64,000 nucleotides of DNA, from contig SVKO01000003.1 in NCBI GenBank assembly GCA_015068455.1, positions 62,001 through 126,000 of the forward strand, written 5' to 3'. Source of the stretch: Oscillospiraceae bacterium (GTDB taxonomy: Bacteria; Bacillota; Clostridia; Oscillospirales; Oscillospiraceae). A program made the translations under genes and the position numbers. Below the pieces are notes generated by a model, which was not told where the DNA came from, searched no databases, and saw only the letters and a program-made list of their open reading frames with translations. The stretch's first letter is position 1. The number at the start of each line of letters is the position of its first letter. Shown one piece after another: positions 43,451-52,022 of the stretch.

Positions 43451-44245
43451 GACGCCGGCGCCCCGACAGTCCCCCGGACTGTCGGAACAGATCATTCAAA
43501 TCCTGTCTATTCAAAAACAAGAGCAGCCGCCCCTATTGGGGCATCCGTGTACCGGAGGCATTCGAGTCCCGCGCCCCCGCCCGGATCGAAGCCCAGCGCA
43601 GCGGGAAAGACAGTCCGGTGGACTGTCGCGGTTTTATTCTCAGTTGCGTCGGCTGCGCCGACGGAAATGGAAACATTCAGTTCGATCCGGAAAGGAGGAG
43701 CAGCGGAGCGAGCGCACCGGCGGCGCAAAAAAGCGCCGCCGCAAGCGATACGGAGCTTGCGACGACGTGGTGGTGCGCCTGACAGGATTTGTTTGCATTT
43801 CTGCTTACAGCAGAAATAAAGGTTGCGCCGTCGGGGACGCCGGCGCCCGACAGTCCCCCGGACTGTCGGAATGGATCTTTCAAATCCTGCCAGTCAAATT
43901 ACGACAGCAGCCGCCCCTATTGGGGCATCCGTGTACCGGAGACATTCGAGTCCCGCGCCCCCGCCCGGATCGAAGCCCAGCGCAGCGGGTTCGATCCGGA
44001 AAGGAGGAGCAGCGGAGCGAGCGCACCGGCGGCGCAAAAAAGCGCCGCCGCAAGCGATACGGAGCTTGCGACGACGTGGTGGTGCGCCTGACAGGATTTG
44101 TTTGCATTTCTGCCGATGGCAGAAATAAATGTTGCGCCGTCGAGGACGCCGGCGCCCGACAGTCCACCGGACTGTCGGAACTAATCTTTCAAATCCTGCC
44201 AGTCGAAAACAACAGCAGCCGCCCGCTGGGGGGCGGCTGCTGTTG
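43451..44245. repeat. Tandem array (about 2.4 units) beside tRNA-Leu, each full unit carrying 21 nt of the tRNA 3' end
   Basis: Units begin with GACGCCGGCG at 43451, 43836 and 44145 (385 bp, 309 bp and a truncated third). Unit 1 carries about 76 bp extra (43612-43687). Each unit has a 10-bp hairpin (CCGACAGTCC / GGACTGTCGG), a TTCAAATCCTG segment and a GC-rich stretch. Units 1 and 2 then carry 21 nt identical to tRNA-Leu (43771-43791, 44080-44100), TTTGCATTT-hairpin-AAAT and GTTGCGCCG. The 43331-44577 gap has no protein gene. Confidence 0.88.
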
Positions 44246-44328
44246 TGGTGCGCCTGACAGGATTTGAACCTGCACGGTTTCCCACTGGAACCTAAATCCA
44301 GCGTGTCTGCCAATTCCACCACAGGCGC
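44246..44328 (-). tRNA. tRNA-Leu (anticodon TAG), CCA encoded
   Basis: On the minus strand the acceptor GCGCCTG pairs with CAGGCGC, the anticodon stem CTGGA/TCCAG encloses TTTAGGT, a long class II variable arm is present (TGGGAAACCGTG), and the T loop is TTCAAAT. Discriminator A is followed by CCA (44246-44248). Confidence 0.97.
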
Positions 44329-44349
44329 ATGTTCGTTTTTTCCGTGTGC

Positions 44350-44379
44350 ATCATATCACGCACCGTGCTGCATTGTCAA
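44350..44379 (-). promoter_or_regulatory. Sigma-A promoter of tRNA-Leu
   Basis: On the minus strand TTGACA (44374-44379), 18-nt spacer, TATGAT (44350-44355). Confidence 0.8.
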
Positions 44380-44444
44380 CCGACGGCGCCGGGCGCTTAG
44401 TATGATTCGACAAGATGAACCTGTGCTTTTTCGTGCATTATTCC

Positions 44445-44473
44445 TTGACACCATCGGCGGTTCCCGCTATAAT
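44445..44473 (+). promoter_or_regulatory. Consensus sigma-A promoter of rny
   Basis: TTGACA (44445-44450), 17-nt spacer, TATAAT (44468-44473): both hexamers are perfect, about 100 nt upstream of rny. Confidence 0.92.
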
Positions 44474-44577
44474 GTAGCATAGATTAGTTTGTGCTTCCGG
44501 GTCTAAGGGGGACGCGGAATTGCATTTGCTTATTCTCAGCATGCCCAAATTTTTCAAAAAGGAGGTGTGTTGGAGTT

Positions 44578-46128
44578 ATGGAATGGTTACACATTGTGCT
44601 GCCCATCGCAGCATTTTTGATTGGCGCGATCGTGTTTTTCCTGGTCGGCATCGGCTACCGCAAGAAGGTTGCGGAGCGGGAGATCGGCAACGCAGAGACC
44701 GAAGCGCGCAGAATTATCAATGAAGCCATCAAATCCGGCGAAAACAAGAAGCGCGAAATGCTTGTGGAAGCCAAGGAGGAGATCCATAAATCTCGCACAG
44801 AAAACGACAAGGAAATCAAAGAGCGCCGCAGCGACCTCCAGAAGCAGGAGCGCCGCCTGCAGCAGAAAGAAGAATCCCTCGACAAGAAGTTAGACGCCTT
44901 TGAGCGCAAGGAGGACGACCTCCGCAGAAGACAGCAGGCGGTCGCCGCCACCCAGGAGGAAGTCAACCTCATCAAGAAGAGCCAGCTGGAGATGCTGGAA
45001 AAGATCTCCGGTCTGTCCCAGGAGGACGCCAAGGCGTTCCTGCTCAAAAACATCGAATCCGAGGTCACCCACGAAGCGGCCATGAAGATCAAGGAGATCG
45101 AAGCCCGCTATAAGGAGGAGGCCGATCAGTACGCCCGCGAAGTCATCTCGATCGCAATTCAGCGCTGCGCCGCAGATCATGCGGCGGAGGCGACTGTCTC
45201 TGTGGTGCCCCTGCCCAACGATGAGATGAAGGGCCGCATCATCGGCCGCGAGGGCCGCAACATCCGCACCCTCGAGACCATCACTGGCGTCGATCTGATC
45301 ATCGACGACACCCCCGAAGCCATCACCGTCTCCAGCTTCGACCCCGTCCGCCGCGAGGTGGCCCGCGTTGCCCTGGAGAAGCTCATCGCCGACGGCCGCA
45401 TCCATCCCACCCGCATCGAGGACATGGTGGAGAAGGCCCGCCGCGAGGTGGATCACGTGATCAAGCAGGAGGGCGAGCGCGCCACCTTCGAAACCGGCGT
45501 CCACGGCCTGCACCCCGAGCTCATCAAGCTCCTGGGCCGCCAGAAGTACCGCACCTCCTACGGCCAGAACGTGCTCAACCACTCCATCGAGGTGGCCCAC
45601 ATCGCCGGCCTGCTGGCCAGCGAGCTGGGCGAGGACATCGCCCTGGCCAAGCGTGCGGGCCTGCTGCACGACCTGGGCAAATCCGTTGACCACGAGATGG
45701 AAGGCAGCCATGTCCAGCTGGGCGTGGAGCTCGCCAGAAAATATAAGGAAAGCCCCGCTGTCATCCATGCCATCGAGGCCCACCACGGCGACGTGGAGCC
45801 CCAGACCGTCATCGCCTGCCTGGTGCAGGCGGCCGACGCCATCTCCGCCGCCCGCCCCGGCGCCCGGCGCGAGAACGTGGAGAACTATATCCGCCGCCTC
45901 GAGAAGCTCGAAGAGCTCACCGGCTCCTATCCCGGCGTCGAGAAGGCCTACGCCATTCAGGCCGGCCGCGAGGTGCGCATCATGGTCAAGCCCGAGGAGG
46001 TCAACGAGGACTCCATGGTCCTGCTGGCCCGGGATATCGCCAAGAAGATCGAGGCCGAGCTCGAGTACCCCGGCCAGATCAAGGTCAACGTCATCCGCGA
46101 GACCAAGGCCATCGAGTACGCGAAGTAA
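44578..46128 (+). CDS. rny: Ribonuclease Y
   Basis: RNase Y is the membrane-bound endoribonuclease that initiates mRNA decay in many Firmicutes. The 516-residue protein starts at ATG 44578 after AAAGGAGGTG. An N-terminal membrane helix (residues 4-24) is followed by a long Lys/Glu-rich coiled coil (30-190), a KH domain with [15 protein letters not shown], and an HD domain with [14 protein letters not shown] and [10 protein letters not shown]. It ends KAIEYAK, the usual family end. A terminator whose right flank carries the next gene's ribosome-binding site follows. Confidence 0.97.
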   Translation: MEWLHIVLPIAAFLIGAIVFFLVGIGYRKKVAEREIGNAETEARRIINEAIKSGENKKREMLVEAKEEIHKSRTENDKEIKERRSDLQKQERRLQQKEESLDKKLDAFERKEDDLRRRQQAVAATQEEVNLIKKSQLEMLEKISGLSQEDAKAFLLKNIESEVTHEAAMKIKEIEARYKEEADQYAREVISIAIQRCAADHAAEATVSVVPLPNDEMKGRIIGREGRNIRTLETITGVDLIIDDTPEAITVSSFDPVRREVARVALEKLIADGRIHPTRIEDMVEKARREVDHVIKQEGERATFETGVHGLHPELIKLLGRQKYRTSYGQNVLNHSIEVAHIAGLLASELGEDIALAKRAGLLHDLGKSVDHEMEGSHVQLGVELARKYKESPAVIHAIEAHHGDVEPQTVIACLVQAADAISAARPGARRENVENYIRRLEKLEELTGSYPGVEKAYAIQAGREVRIMVKPEEVNEDSMVLLARDIAKKIEAELEYPGQIKVNVIRETKAIEYAK

Positions 46129-46141
46129 TTCTAAAAACCGC

Positions 46142-46168
46142 AAAAACCGGCCTTCGGGCCGGTTTTTG
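46142..46168 (+). terminator. Terminator of rny
   Basis: AAAAACCGGCC and GGCCGGTTTTT pair across TTCG. The greA-family ATG lies only 16 nt downstream. Confidence 0.9.
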
Positions 46169-46183
46169 AATGTGGAGGCAGGT

Positions 46184-46684
46184 ATGTACGACGAACTGAC
46201 AAAGGTCGACATTGAAAAAATGGAGGCGGAGCTGCGGCACCGCATCACGGAGCTGCGGCCGGAGCTGATCCGGGACGTGCAGACCGCCCGGGAGTTCGGC
46301 GATCTCAGCGAAAACGACGAATACAAGGTGGCAAAGCGGGAGAAAAACCGCAACGAAAGCCGCATCCGCTACCTCGAGCGCATGATCAGGACCGCCCGGG
46401 TGGTGGAGGCAGGCGACGGCGAGGGCATCGGCCTGTTCGACAAGGTGGCCATCTACCTAATCGATGACGATGAGACAGAGCACGTCCAGCTGGTGACCTC
46501 CATGCGCCAGGACGCCCTGCAGGGCCGCATCACGAAAAATTCTCCCGTGGGCAAGGCCATCTGGGGCCGCCGCGCCGGCGACCGGGTAACGGTCAAGGTC
46601 AGCGACAGTTACAGCTATGAAGTCGAGATTTTATCCGTGGAGCAGGGGGAGGACGACGAAAGTCTGCCCATCCTGCCCTATTAG
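46184..46684 (+). CDS. greA: GreA/GreB-family transcript-cleavage factor
   Basis: The 166-residue protein starts at ATG 46184 after GGAGG. The N-terminal coiled coil carries the catalytic-tip motif FGDLSENDEYKVAKREK with the acidic residues that coordinate Mg in the polymerase channel, and the C-terminal globular domain includes LVTSMRQDALQGRITKNSP and SPVGKAIWGRRAGD. It rescues backtracked RNA polymerase. It sits directly behind the rny terminator and so may depend on read-through. Confidence 0.9.
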   Translation: MYDELTKVDIEKMEAELRHRITELRPELIRDVQTAREFGDLSENDEYKVAKREKNRNESRIRYLERMIRTARVVEAGDGEGIGLFDKVAIYLIDDDETEHVQLVTSMRQDALQGRITKNSPVGKAIWGRRAGDRVTVKVSDSYSYEVEILSVEQGEDDESLPILPY

Positions 46685-46717
46685 ACCGGAAATCGGACGG
46701 AACGCGCACTTTTCCGC

Positions 46718-46746
46718 TTGAGAAAAGCGGCGGGCCGTCGTACAAT
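46718..46746 (+). promoter_or_regulatory. Sigma-A-type promoter of mnmE
   Basis: TTGAGA (46718-46723), 17-nt spacer, TACAAT (46741-46746), 21 nt before the ATG. Confidence 0.7.
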
Positions 46747-46767
46747 AGACAAAAAGGAGGGGATCGT

Positions 46768-48126
46768 ATGGACGTCATTGCCGCCATCGCCACGGGCGCT
46801 GCCCGCAGCGCCATCGGCATCCTGCGCCTGTCGGGGGACGGCTGCGCCGATGTGGCGGGCAAGGTGCTGCGCATGGCAAACGGCCGGCCGCTGTCGGATG
46901 CGCCGGAGCGGATGCTCTGCCTGGCAAAGCTCATCGACCGGCGCGGCAGGGTCATCGACGAAATCCTGGCCGTCCATTCCCGCGGCCCCAATACCTACAC
47001 CGGCGAGGACACCGTGGAGCTCCAGTGCCACGGCGCGCCCGCGGTGCTGGCCGCCGGCCTCGACGCCCTGTTTGCCGCCGGCGCGCGGCAGGCCGGCCCA
47101 GGGGAGTTCACCAAGCGGGCCTTCCTCAACGGTCGCATGGATCTCAGCCAGGCCGAGGCCGTGGTGGATCTCATCGACGCCGAGACCGCCGACGCCGCCG
47201 CCAATGCCGCCGGCCAGGTGGGCGGGGCCCTGGTGCGGAAGATCGACCCCATCTACGACGCCATGACGGACATCTGCAGCCATTTCCATGCGGTGTTGGA
47301 TTACCCCGACGAGGACATCCCGCCCTTTCAGCTGGCGGCGTTTTCCGACACCCTGCGCGGCGCGTCCCGGGATCTGTGGGCGCTGCACGCCAGCTTTTCC
47401 CGGGGGCAGTACCTGCGTCGGGGGGTGCAGGCCGTCATCCTGGGCCGCCCGAACGCGGGCAAATCCTCCCTGCTCAACGCTCTGGCGGGCTTTGAGCGGG
47501 TGATCGTCACCGAGATCCCCGGCACCACCCGGGATACCGTGGAGCAGGCCGTCAATCTCGGCGGCGTGCTGCTGCGCCTGACCGATACCGCCGGCATCCG
47601 CGAAAGCGGCGACGCCATTGAGGCCATGGGCGTGGAGCGCAGTCTGGCCGCGGCGAGGGAGGCGGAGCTGGCCCTGTTCGTCTGCGACGGCTCCGAGGCC
47701 CTGACGCCGGAGGACCGGCAGGCCATCGAGGCGGCCAAGGCGGCCCCTGTGGCCTTCGGGATCATCAACAAGTCCGATCTGCCCCAGTGCCTGAGCCCGG
47801 CGGATCTGCCCTTTGATGAGGTGTTCGTTGTCAGCGCCAGGGACGGCGCGGGGCTGGACGAGCTTGGAAGCGCCGTTGCGGCACATTTCAGCACCGGCGC
47901 CCAGGCCGACGGCTCGATCCTGACCAACGCCCGCCAGGCGGGGGCTGTGGAGCGGGCCGCCCGCGCCATCGACGACGCCATCCGCGCCATGGATTCCGGC
48001 ATGACCCCGGACGCGGTGCTGCTGGATGTGGAGGCCGCCATGGAAGCCCTGGGCGAAATCACCGGACGCAGCGTCCGGGAGGAGATCACGGGCCGCATCT
48101 TTGAGCGATTCTGCGTCGGAAAATAA
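46768..48126 (+). CDS. mnmE: tRNA modification GTPase MnmE
   Basis: With MnmG it builds the cmnm5 group on wobble uridines. The 452-residue protein starts at ATG 46768 (AAGGAGG upstream). Domains: N-terminal tetrahydrofolate-binding (1-120), helical, G domain (about 215-375) with GRPNAGKSSLLNAL and DTAG, and the C-terminal FCVGK box whose Cys is essential in the family. Outside its usual jag-mnmE-mnmG setting, it is followed 34 bp later by a cysteine desulfurase, a plausible partner for tRNA thiolation at the same nucleotide. Confidence 0.97.
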   Translation: MDVIAAIATGAARSAIGILRLSGDGCADVAGKVLRMANGRPLSDAPERMLCLAKLIDRRGRVIDEILAVHSRGPNTYTGEDTVELQCHGAPAVLAAGLDALFAAGARQAGPGEFTKRAFLNGRMDLSQAEAVVDLIDAETADAAANAAGQVGGALVRKIDPIYDAMTDICSHFHAVLDYPDEDIPPFQLAAFSDTLRGASRDLWALHASFSRGQYLRRGVQAVILGRPNAGKSSLLNALAGFERVIVTEIPGTTRDTVEQAVNLGGVLLRLTDTAGIRESGDAIEAMGVERSLAAAREAELALFVCDGSEALTPEDRQAIEAAKAAPVAFGIINKSDLPQCLSPADLPFDEVFVVSARDGAGLDELGSAVAAHFSTGAQADGSILTNARQAGAVERAARAIDDAIRAMDSGMTPDAVLLDVEAAMEALGEITGRSVREEITGRIFERFCVGK

Positions 48127-48160
48127 AAATACCGCCCGTTTCGGGCGAAAAGGAGCTATT

Positions 48161-49288
48161 ATGATCGCATATCTGGACAATTCCGCCACCACCCGGCCCT
48201 GCCCCGAGGCCGTTGAAGCCATCGGGCAGATGCTGACCGACTGCTGGGGCAATCCTTCGTCGGTGCATCGGCTGGGCGTGGAGGCGCACCGCCGGCTGGA
48301 CCTGGCCCGCCGCCAGGTGGCCGAGGCCATGGGCGCGGAGCCGGAGCGGGTGTTCTTCACCTCCGGCGGCACCGAGGCGGACAACTGGGCCGTGTTCTCG
48401 AGCGCAAAGCGCCTGGGCAGGCAGGGAAAGCATATCATCACCACCGCGGTGGAGCATCACGCGATCCTGCATCCCATGCAGCGGCTGCGGGAGCAGGGCT
48501 TCGAGGTGACGGAGCTGGCGCCGGACGCGCTGGGCAGGATCAGCCTTGAGCAGCTGGACGCCGCCCTGCGGGACGACACCATCTTTGTTTCGATCATGAT
48601 GGTGAACAATGAGACCGGGGCGGTGATGCCCATTGAGAAAATGGCGAAGCTGGTGCACCGCCGCTGCCCCCGGGCGATCTTCCACACCGACGCGGTGCAG
48701 GGCTTTTTCAAGGCGCCCTTCCGGGCCAGGACCCTGGGGGCGGATCTGATTTCCGTCTCCGGCCACAAGATCCATGCCGTCAAGGGCGTGGGCGCGCTGT
48801 ACGTCCGGCCGGACCTGCCCCTGCCGGCCTTCCTGCACGGCGGCGGACAGGAAAAAAATTTCCGCTCCGGTACCGAGCCCCTGCCCGCGATCTGCGCCAT
48901 GGGCGCCGCCTGCGCCGCGGCGCTGCCGACCCTGCGCTCCGACATTGCCCGGCAGGCGCAGCTTCGGGACGATCTGATCACCAGACTGGACGCGATGGAG
49001 GGCGTGCAGGTGCTGGGCGCCCACGACGCGCCGCATATCGTGAGCTGCGCGCTGCCCGGCATCCCCAGTCAGAACACCATCAACCTTTTGCAGGAGCACG
49101 GCGTATTCGTCTCCGCGGGCTCTGCCTGCTCCCGGGGCAAGCGCAGCCATGTGCTGGAAGCTCTGGGCCTTCCGCCGGAGGTCATCGACGGCTCCATCCG
49201 CGTCTCCCTGTCCCGGTTCACCGAGCCCTGGGAGATCGACGCCCTGGTCGATGGCCTGGAAGCGGTCCTGACCAGAATGAAGCGATAA
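48161..49288 (+). CDS. Cysteine desulfurase (NifS/IscS-like)
   Basis: The 375-residue PLP enzyme starts at ATG 48161 after AAAGGAG. It begins MIAYLDNSATTRPCPEAVEA; the Schiff-base lysine is in SVSGHKIHAVKGVGALY and the active cysteine in VSAGSACSRGKRSHVLEA. It releases sulfur from cysteine for Fe-S clusters or tRNA thiolation. It follows mnmE in the same direction with no terminator between; no iscU or mnmA lies beside it, so the acceptor is unknown. Confidence 0.93.
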   Translation: MIAYLDNSATTRPCPEAVEAIGQMLTDCWGNPSSVHRLGVEAHRRLDLARRQVAEAMGAEPERVFFTSGGTEADNWAVFSSAKRLGRQGKHIITTAVEHHAILHPMQRLREQGFEVTELAPDALGRISLEQLDAALRDDTIFVSIMMVNNETGAVMPIEKMAKLVHRRCPRAIFHTDAVQGFFKAPFRARTLGADLISVSGHKIHAVKGVGALYVRPDLPLPAFLHGGGQEKNFRSGTEPLPAICAMGAACAAALPTLRSDIARQAQLRDDLITRLDAMEGVQVLGAHDAPHIVSCALPGIPSQNTINLLQEHGVFVSAGSACSRGKRSHVLEALGLPPEVIDGSIRVSLSRFTEPWEIDALVDGLEAVLTRMKR

Positions 49289-49299
49289 ATGCAAATAAT

Positions 49300-49331
49300 A
49301 AACGGTTCCCGGTTGACGGGAACCGTTTTTG
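49300..49331. terminator. Terminator between the cysteine desulfurase and the convergent lipoprotein gene
   Basis: AACGGTTCCCG and CGGGAACCGTT pair across a short loop, followed by TTTT; A residues on the other side allow bidirectional use. Confidence 0.88.
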
Positions 49332-49346
49332 TGTGAAAGGGTGGGT

Positions 49347-49820
49347 TTACGACGCTTTTGGCGCAGTCTCCGGGGTGTTGACGTCGTTCAGCAGCGATTG
49401 GAATTCTTCCTCCGTGCCACCCCGAAGGGCGACGGAATAGAACAAACCGTTGTACACGAACACAATCTCCTGGCAGAACTGATTCTCTTTCGTATAGGTC
49501 GACAGCACCGCGTCCGTGTACAGAAAGGTCCCGCGGGTTGCGTCGCAGCCTTCCGACTGCATATACGCCACGTAGTTGTCGATGGCGGCATCCGGATCGC
49601 CCTGGATATCCCTCCGGGAGAGGAGGATGATTTTGGAATACCCGCCGTGTTCAAAAACCCATAGATCCTCGCTGCTTTGTGTAGAATCCCGGACATAGGA
49701 CGACGGAATTGTCGCCGTTATCTCATGGAATGTCACAGGTCCGTTTAAGGGCATATCGGAACGGCGGCCACATCCAACCAGCATAAGGATTGCCAAAAGC
49801 ACCGGCACAAGTTTCTTCAT
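49347..49820 (-). CDS. Hypothetical lipoprotein
   Basis: The 157-residue protein starts at ATG 49820 with AAAGGAGG upstream. The lipoprotein signal ends at LVGCG (Cys about 17). The mature domain (VTFHEITATIPSSYVRDST, NQFCQEIVFVYNGLFYSVAL) resembles the broad group of small alpha/beta lipoproteins related to PsbP-like or DUF-type domains, but I cannot name a family. Monocistronic, converging with the desulfurase gene. Function unknown. Confidence 0.75.
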   Translation of the reverse strand: MKKLVPVLLAILMLVGCGRRSDMPLNGPVTFHEITATIPSSYVRDSTQSSEDLWVFEHGGYSKIILLSRRDIQGDPDAAIDNYVAYMQSEGCDATRGTFLYTDAVLSTYTKENQFCQEIVFVYNGLFYSVALRGGTEEEFQSLLNDVNTPETAPKAS

Positions 49821-49935
49821 GCGACTACCTCCTTTTTGGCAACAGTATAACACATGTTTTCTCAAAAAGGAAGCCGGATCGACATTCCGGCAGAAGCAAG
49901 GCCTGGCGGCAGAACATATGCGCCGCCGAAAGTCC

Positions 49936-49964
49936 TTGCGCGGCGTTCCGATGCGTGTTATACT
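49936..49964 (+). promoter_or_regulatory. Sigma-A-type promoter of the PHP/deacetylase/ATP-grasp operon
   Basis: TTGCGC (49936-49941), 17-nt spacer, TATACT (49959-49964), 31 nt before the PHP gene. Confidence 0.6.
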
Positions 49965-49995
49965 TTTTTCAAAGGTACGGAAAGGAGCGGGCGAG

Positions 49996-50724
49996 ATGAT
50001 ACTGACCCTGGATCTGCATGTACATTCGGATGCGTCCTTTGACGGACGGCTCACGCCGGCGGAGATCATCGCTGCGGCCCGGGCCGCCGGGCTGGACGGC
50101 GTGGCCATCTGCGACCATGATACGTTCCCGGATCTGACCGGCGTATCGGTCCCGGCGGACTTTTTGCTGATCCCCGGCGTTGAGATCTCCACGGATCTCG
50201 GCCACATCCTGGGCCTTCTTTATGATGTTCCGCCGGAGCTCCCCCAAAACCGCAGCGCCGTCGACGCCATCGATGCGATCCATGCCGCGGGCGGCCTCGC
50301 TGTGCTGGCCCATCCCTTCCAGCACAGCCGGGACGAAGAACGGCTGACCCCGCTGATCGGAACACTCGACGGCGTGGAGGTCTTCAACGCCCGGGCTGCG
50401 AGAAAGAACCGGGACGCCAACGACCTGGCCAGCTTCTTTGCGCAAACACACGAGCTGGCTCCCCTTGCCGGATCCGACGCCCACGTGGCCAGGGAGATCG
50501 GAAACGCGTTCATTCGCATCCATGTCAAAGAGCGGAGCCTGTCCGCCGTGCGGGAAGCCTTTTTGTATGATGAAGGCTCGGAATTCGGCCTGAACGGCCG
50601 TCACATCGACGTGGCAAGGAGCCAGTGGACCAAGCTCAGGAAACAGGGCGCGGGCCCAGGCAAGTATGGAAAATGGGCGCTGTTCGCCATAAAATGCGCG
50701 GCGGAGGATCTGTTCCGCCGCTGA
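49996..50724 (+). CDS. PHP-domain metal-dependent phosphoesterase
   Basis: The 242-residue protein starts at ATG 49996 after AAAGGAG. PHP metal-binding motifs are complete: LDLHVHSDASFDG, AICDHDT, IPGVEIST, VLAHPFQH and AGSDAHV. Standalone PHP proteins of this size hydrolyse phosphoesters such as 3',5'-nucleotides or sugar phosphates. It is the first gene of a compact three-gene operon (gaps 16 and 1 bp) with a NodB deacetylase and an ATP-grasp ligase. A cell-surface polymer or small-molecule pathway is plausible, but the substrate is unknown. Confidence 0.85.
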   Translation: MILTLDLHVHSDASFDGRLTPAEIIAAARAAGLDGVAICDHDTFPDLTGVSVPADFLLIPGVEISTDLGHILGLLYDVPPELPQNRSAVDAIDAIHAAGGLAVLAHPFQHSRDEERLTPLIGTLDGVEVFNARAARKNRDANDLASFFAQTHELAPLAGSDAHVAREIGNAFIRIHVKERSLSAVREAFLYDEGSEFGLNGRHIDVARSQWTKLRKQGAGPGKYGKWALFAIKCAAEDLFRR

Positions 50725-50740
50725 AAAAGGAGAAGCAACC

Positions 50741-52021
50741 ATGTCTCTGATCGTAAAAATCGGCAAAAAAGGAAAGGCCATCGCCAAAAAGATCCTCTCG
50801 CCGGTGGAGGTGCATCATGTTTCCTACACCCGGCGGATCGAGCGGATCAAGACCGACAAGCGGATCCTCGCCATGACCTTTGACGACGGCCCCATGGATA
50901 TGCCCTGCGTCCCGGATCTGTTTGAAGGCCGTTCGCTGACCGACGTGATCCTCGATACCCTGGAGGAATTCGGCGCGAAGGGCACCTTCGACGTCATCGG
51001 TGACACATCCGACAACTATCCCGACGAGGCCGGGGCCCTGGGCTCGGCGGCCTGGGGCGGGATCCAATACGACCACTATCCCGACTTGGGCTGCGACGGC
51101 AAAGGCGGCGCGGTCCATAACGACCGGCTGATCCGGCGCATCCTGGACGGCGGCCACCAGATCACCAACCACGGCTACCGCCACATCATTTTCGGCAAAA
51201 AGCCTTTCGTCTACGGAAAGCGGGTGTTCCTCGGCTCCTTTGACAAGGCGGTGGAGGACCTTTCCCGCCTGCATGCGTATATGAAGACGAATTACGGCTA
51301 TGAGATCACCATGTCCCGCCCGCCCCACTATGTGGATAAGGTGGAGGGGAGCCTCACCTCCTACGACGTGTACGACGCGATGGGCTACCAGTATATGGCC
51401 GCCTCCTTCGACGGGGCGGGCTGGCTTCCCATGGCGGGCAGCGATGAAAACGACGCCTTTAAGGCGGAGATCCGGGCCATGGTCGAGCCGCTGCGCACGG
51501 CGCTGGAGAAGGATCCCGACTGCTTCTGCGGACAGATCATCTTTCAAAAGGACGGCTGCAATATGGCCAAGCGCACCCCCGTGGCGGTGGGCCTGCGCCT
51601 GCAGCTGGAGCTGCTGCAGAAGTACGGCTACCGCGTCGTGACGGTGCAGGAGCTGCTGAGCGAATCCCCCTTTGCCGACGTGGGCAGGGACGATCCCGAT
51701 TTTGAAATCTTTGAGACTCTCCAGAAGGACCATGCGGTCGTCTATTCCGACAACCGGCTGCGGCCGGACGCACAGATGACCGCGGGTGAGCTGGCGATGC
51801 TCCTGTGCCCGAAGGAAGCGCTGCTGGAGACCCGCCGGAAGGCGGCGTCTGACAAGCATGCCACGACCTACCGATGCGCCCTGGATCTGTGCGCGGAAGC
51901 GGAGCTTCTTCCGCGGGGCACCAAAGAGGACGCGCCGGTGACCGCGCTGCCCGGCGGCCTGTTCGGCCAGGTCACGGACAATACCCGGCGGTCGATCCTG
52001 CGCGCCTACAGGGGAGAATGA
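50741..52021 (+). CDS. NodB-type polysaccharide deacetylase family protein with C-terminal extension
   Basis: The 426-residue protein has no signal peptide or obvious membrane segment. Residues about 40-310 carry NodB motifs: MTFDDGPMD (catalytic Asp pair), TNHGYRHIIFG (zinc-ligand His residues) and SRPPHYVD. Residues 310-426 are an Ala/Leu-rich extension not recognised. A cytosolic location is unusual for a wall-modifying deacetylase, so a soluble amido-sugar or lipid-linked substrate should be considered. It is cotranscribed with the PHP gene upstream and the ATP-grasp gene 1 bp downstream. Confidence 0.8.
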   Translation: MSLIVKIGKKGKAIAKKILSPVEVHHVSYTRRIERIKTDKRILAMTFDDGPMDMPCVPDLFEGRSLTDVILDTLEEFGAKGTFDVIGDTSDNYPDEAGALGSAAWGGIQYDHYPDLGCDGKGGAVHNDRLIRRILDGGHQITNHGYRHIIFGKKPFVYGKRVFLGSFDKAVEDLSRLHAYMKTNYGYEITMSRPPHYVDKVEGSLTSYDVYDAMGYQYMAASFDGAGWLPMAGSDENDAFKAEIRAMVEPLRTALEKDPDCFCGQIIFQKDGCNMAKRTPVAVGLRLQLELLQKYGYRVVTVQELLSESPFADVGRDDPDFEIFETLQKDHAVVYSDNRLRPDAQMTAGELAMLLCPKEALLETRRKAASDKHATTYRCALDLCAEAELLPRGTKEDAPVTALPGGLFGQVTDNTRRSILRAYRGE

Positions 52022-52022
52022 C

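Noticed and set aside
43382..44322. Several overlapping open frames in the tRNA-Leu array
   Set aside because: They span the tRNA gene and tandem repeats on both strands. The apparent peptides are translations of tRNA and repeat DNA.
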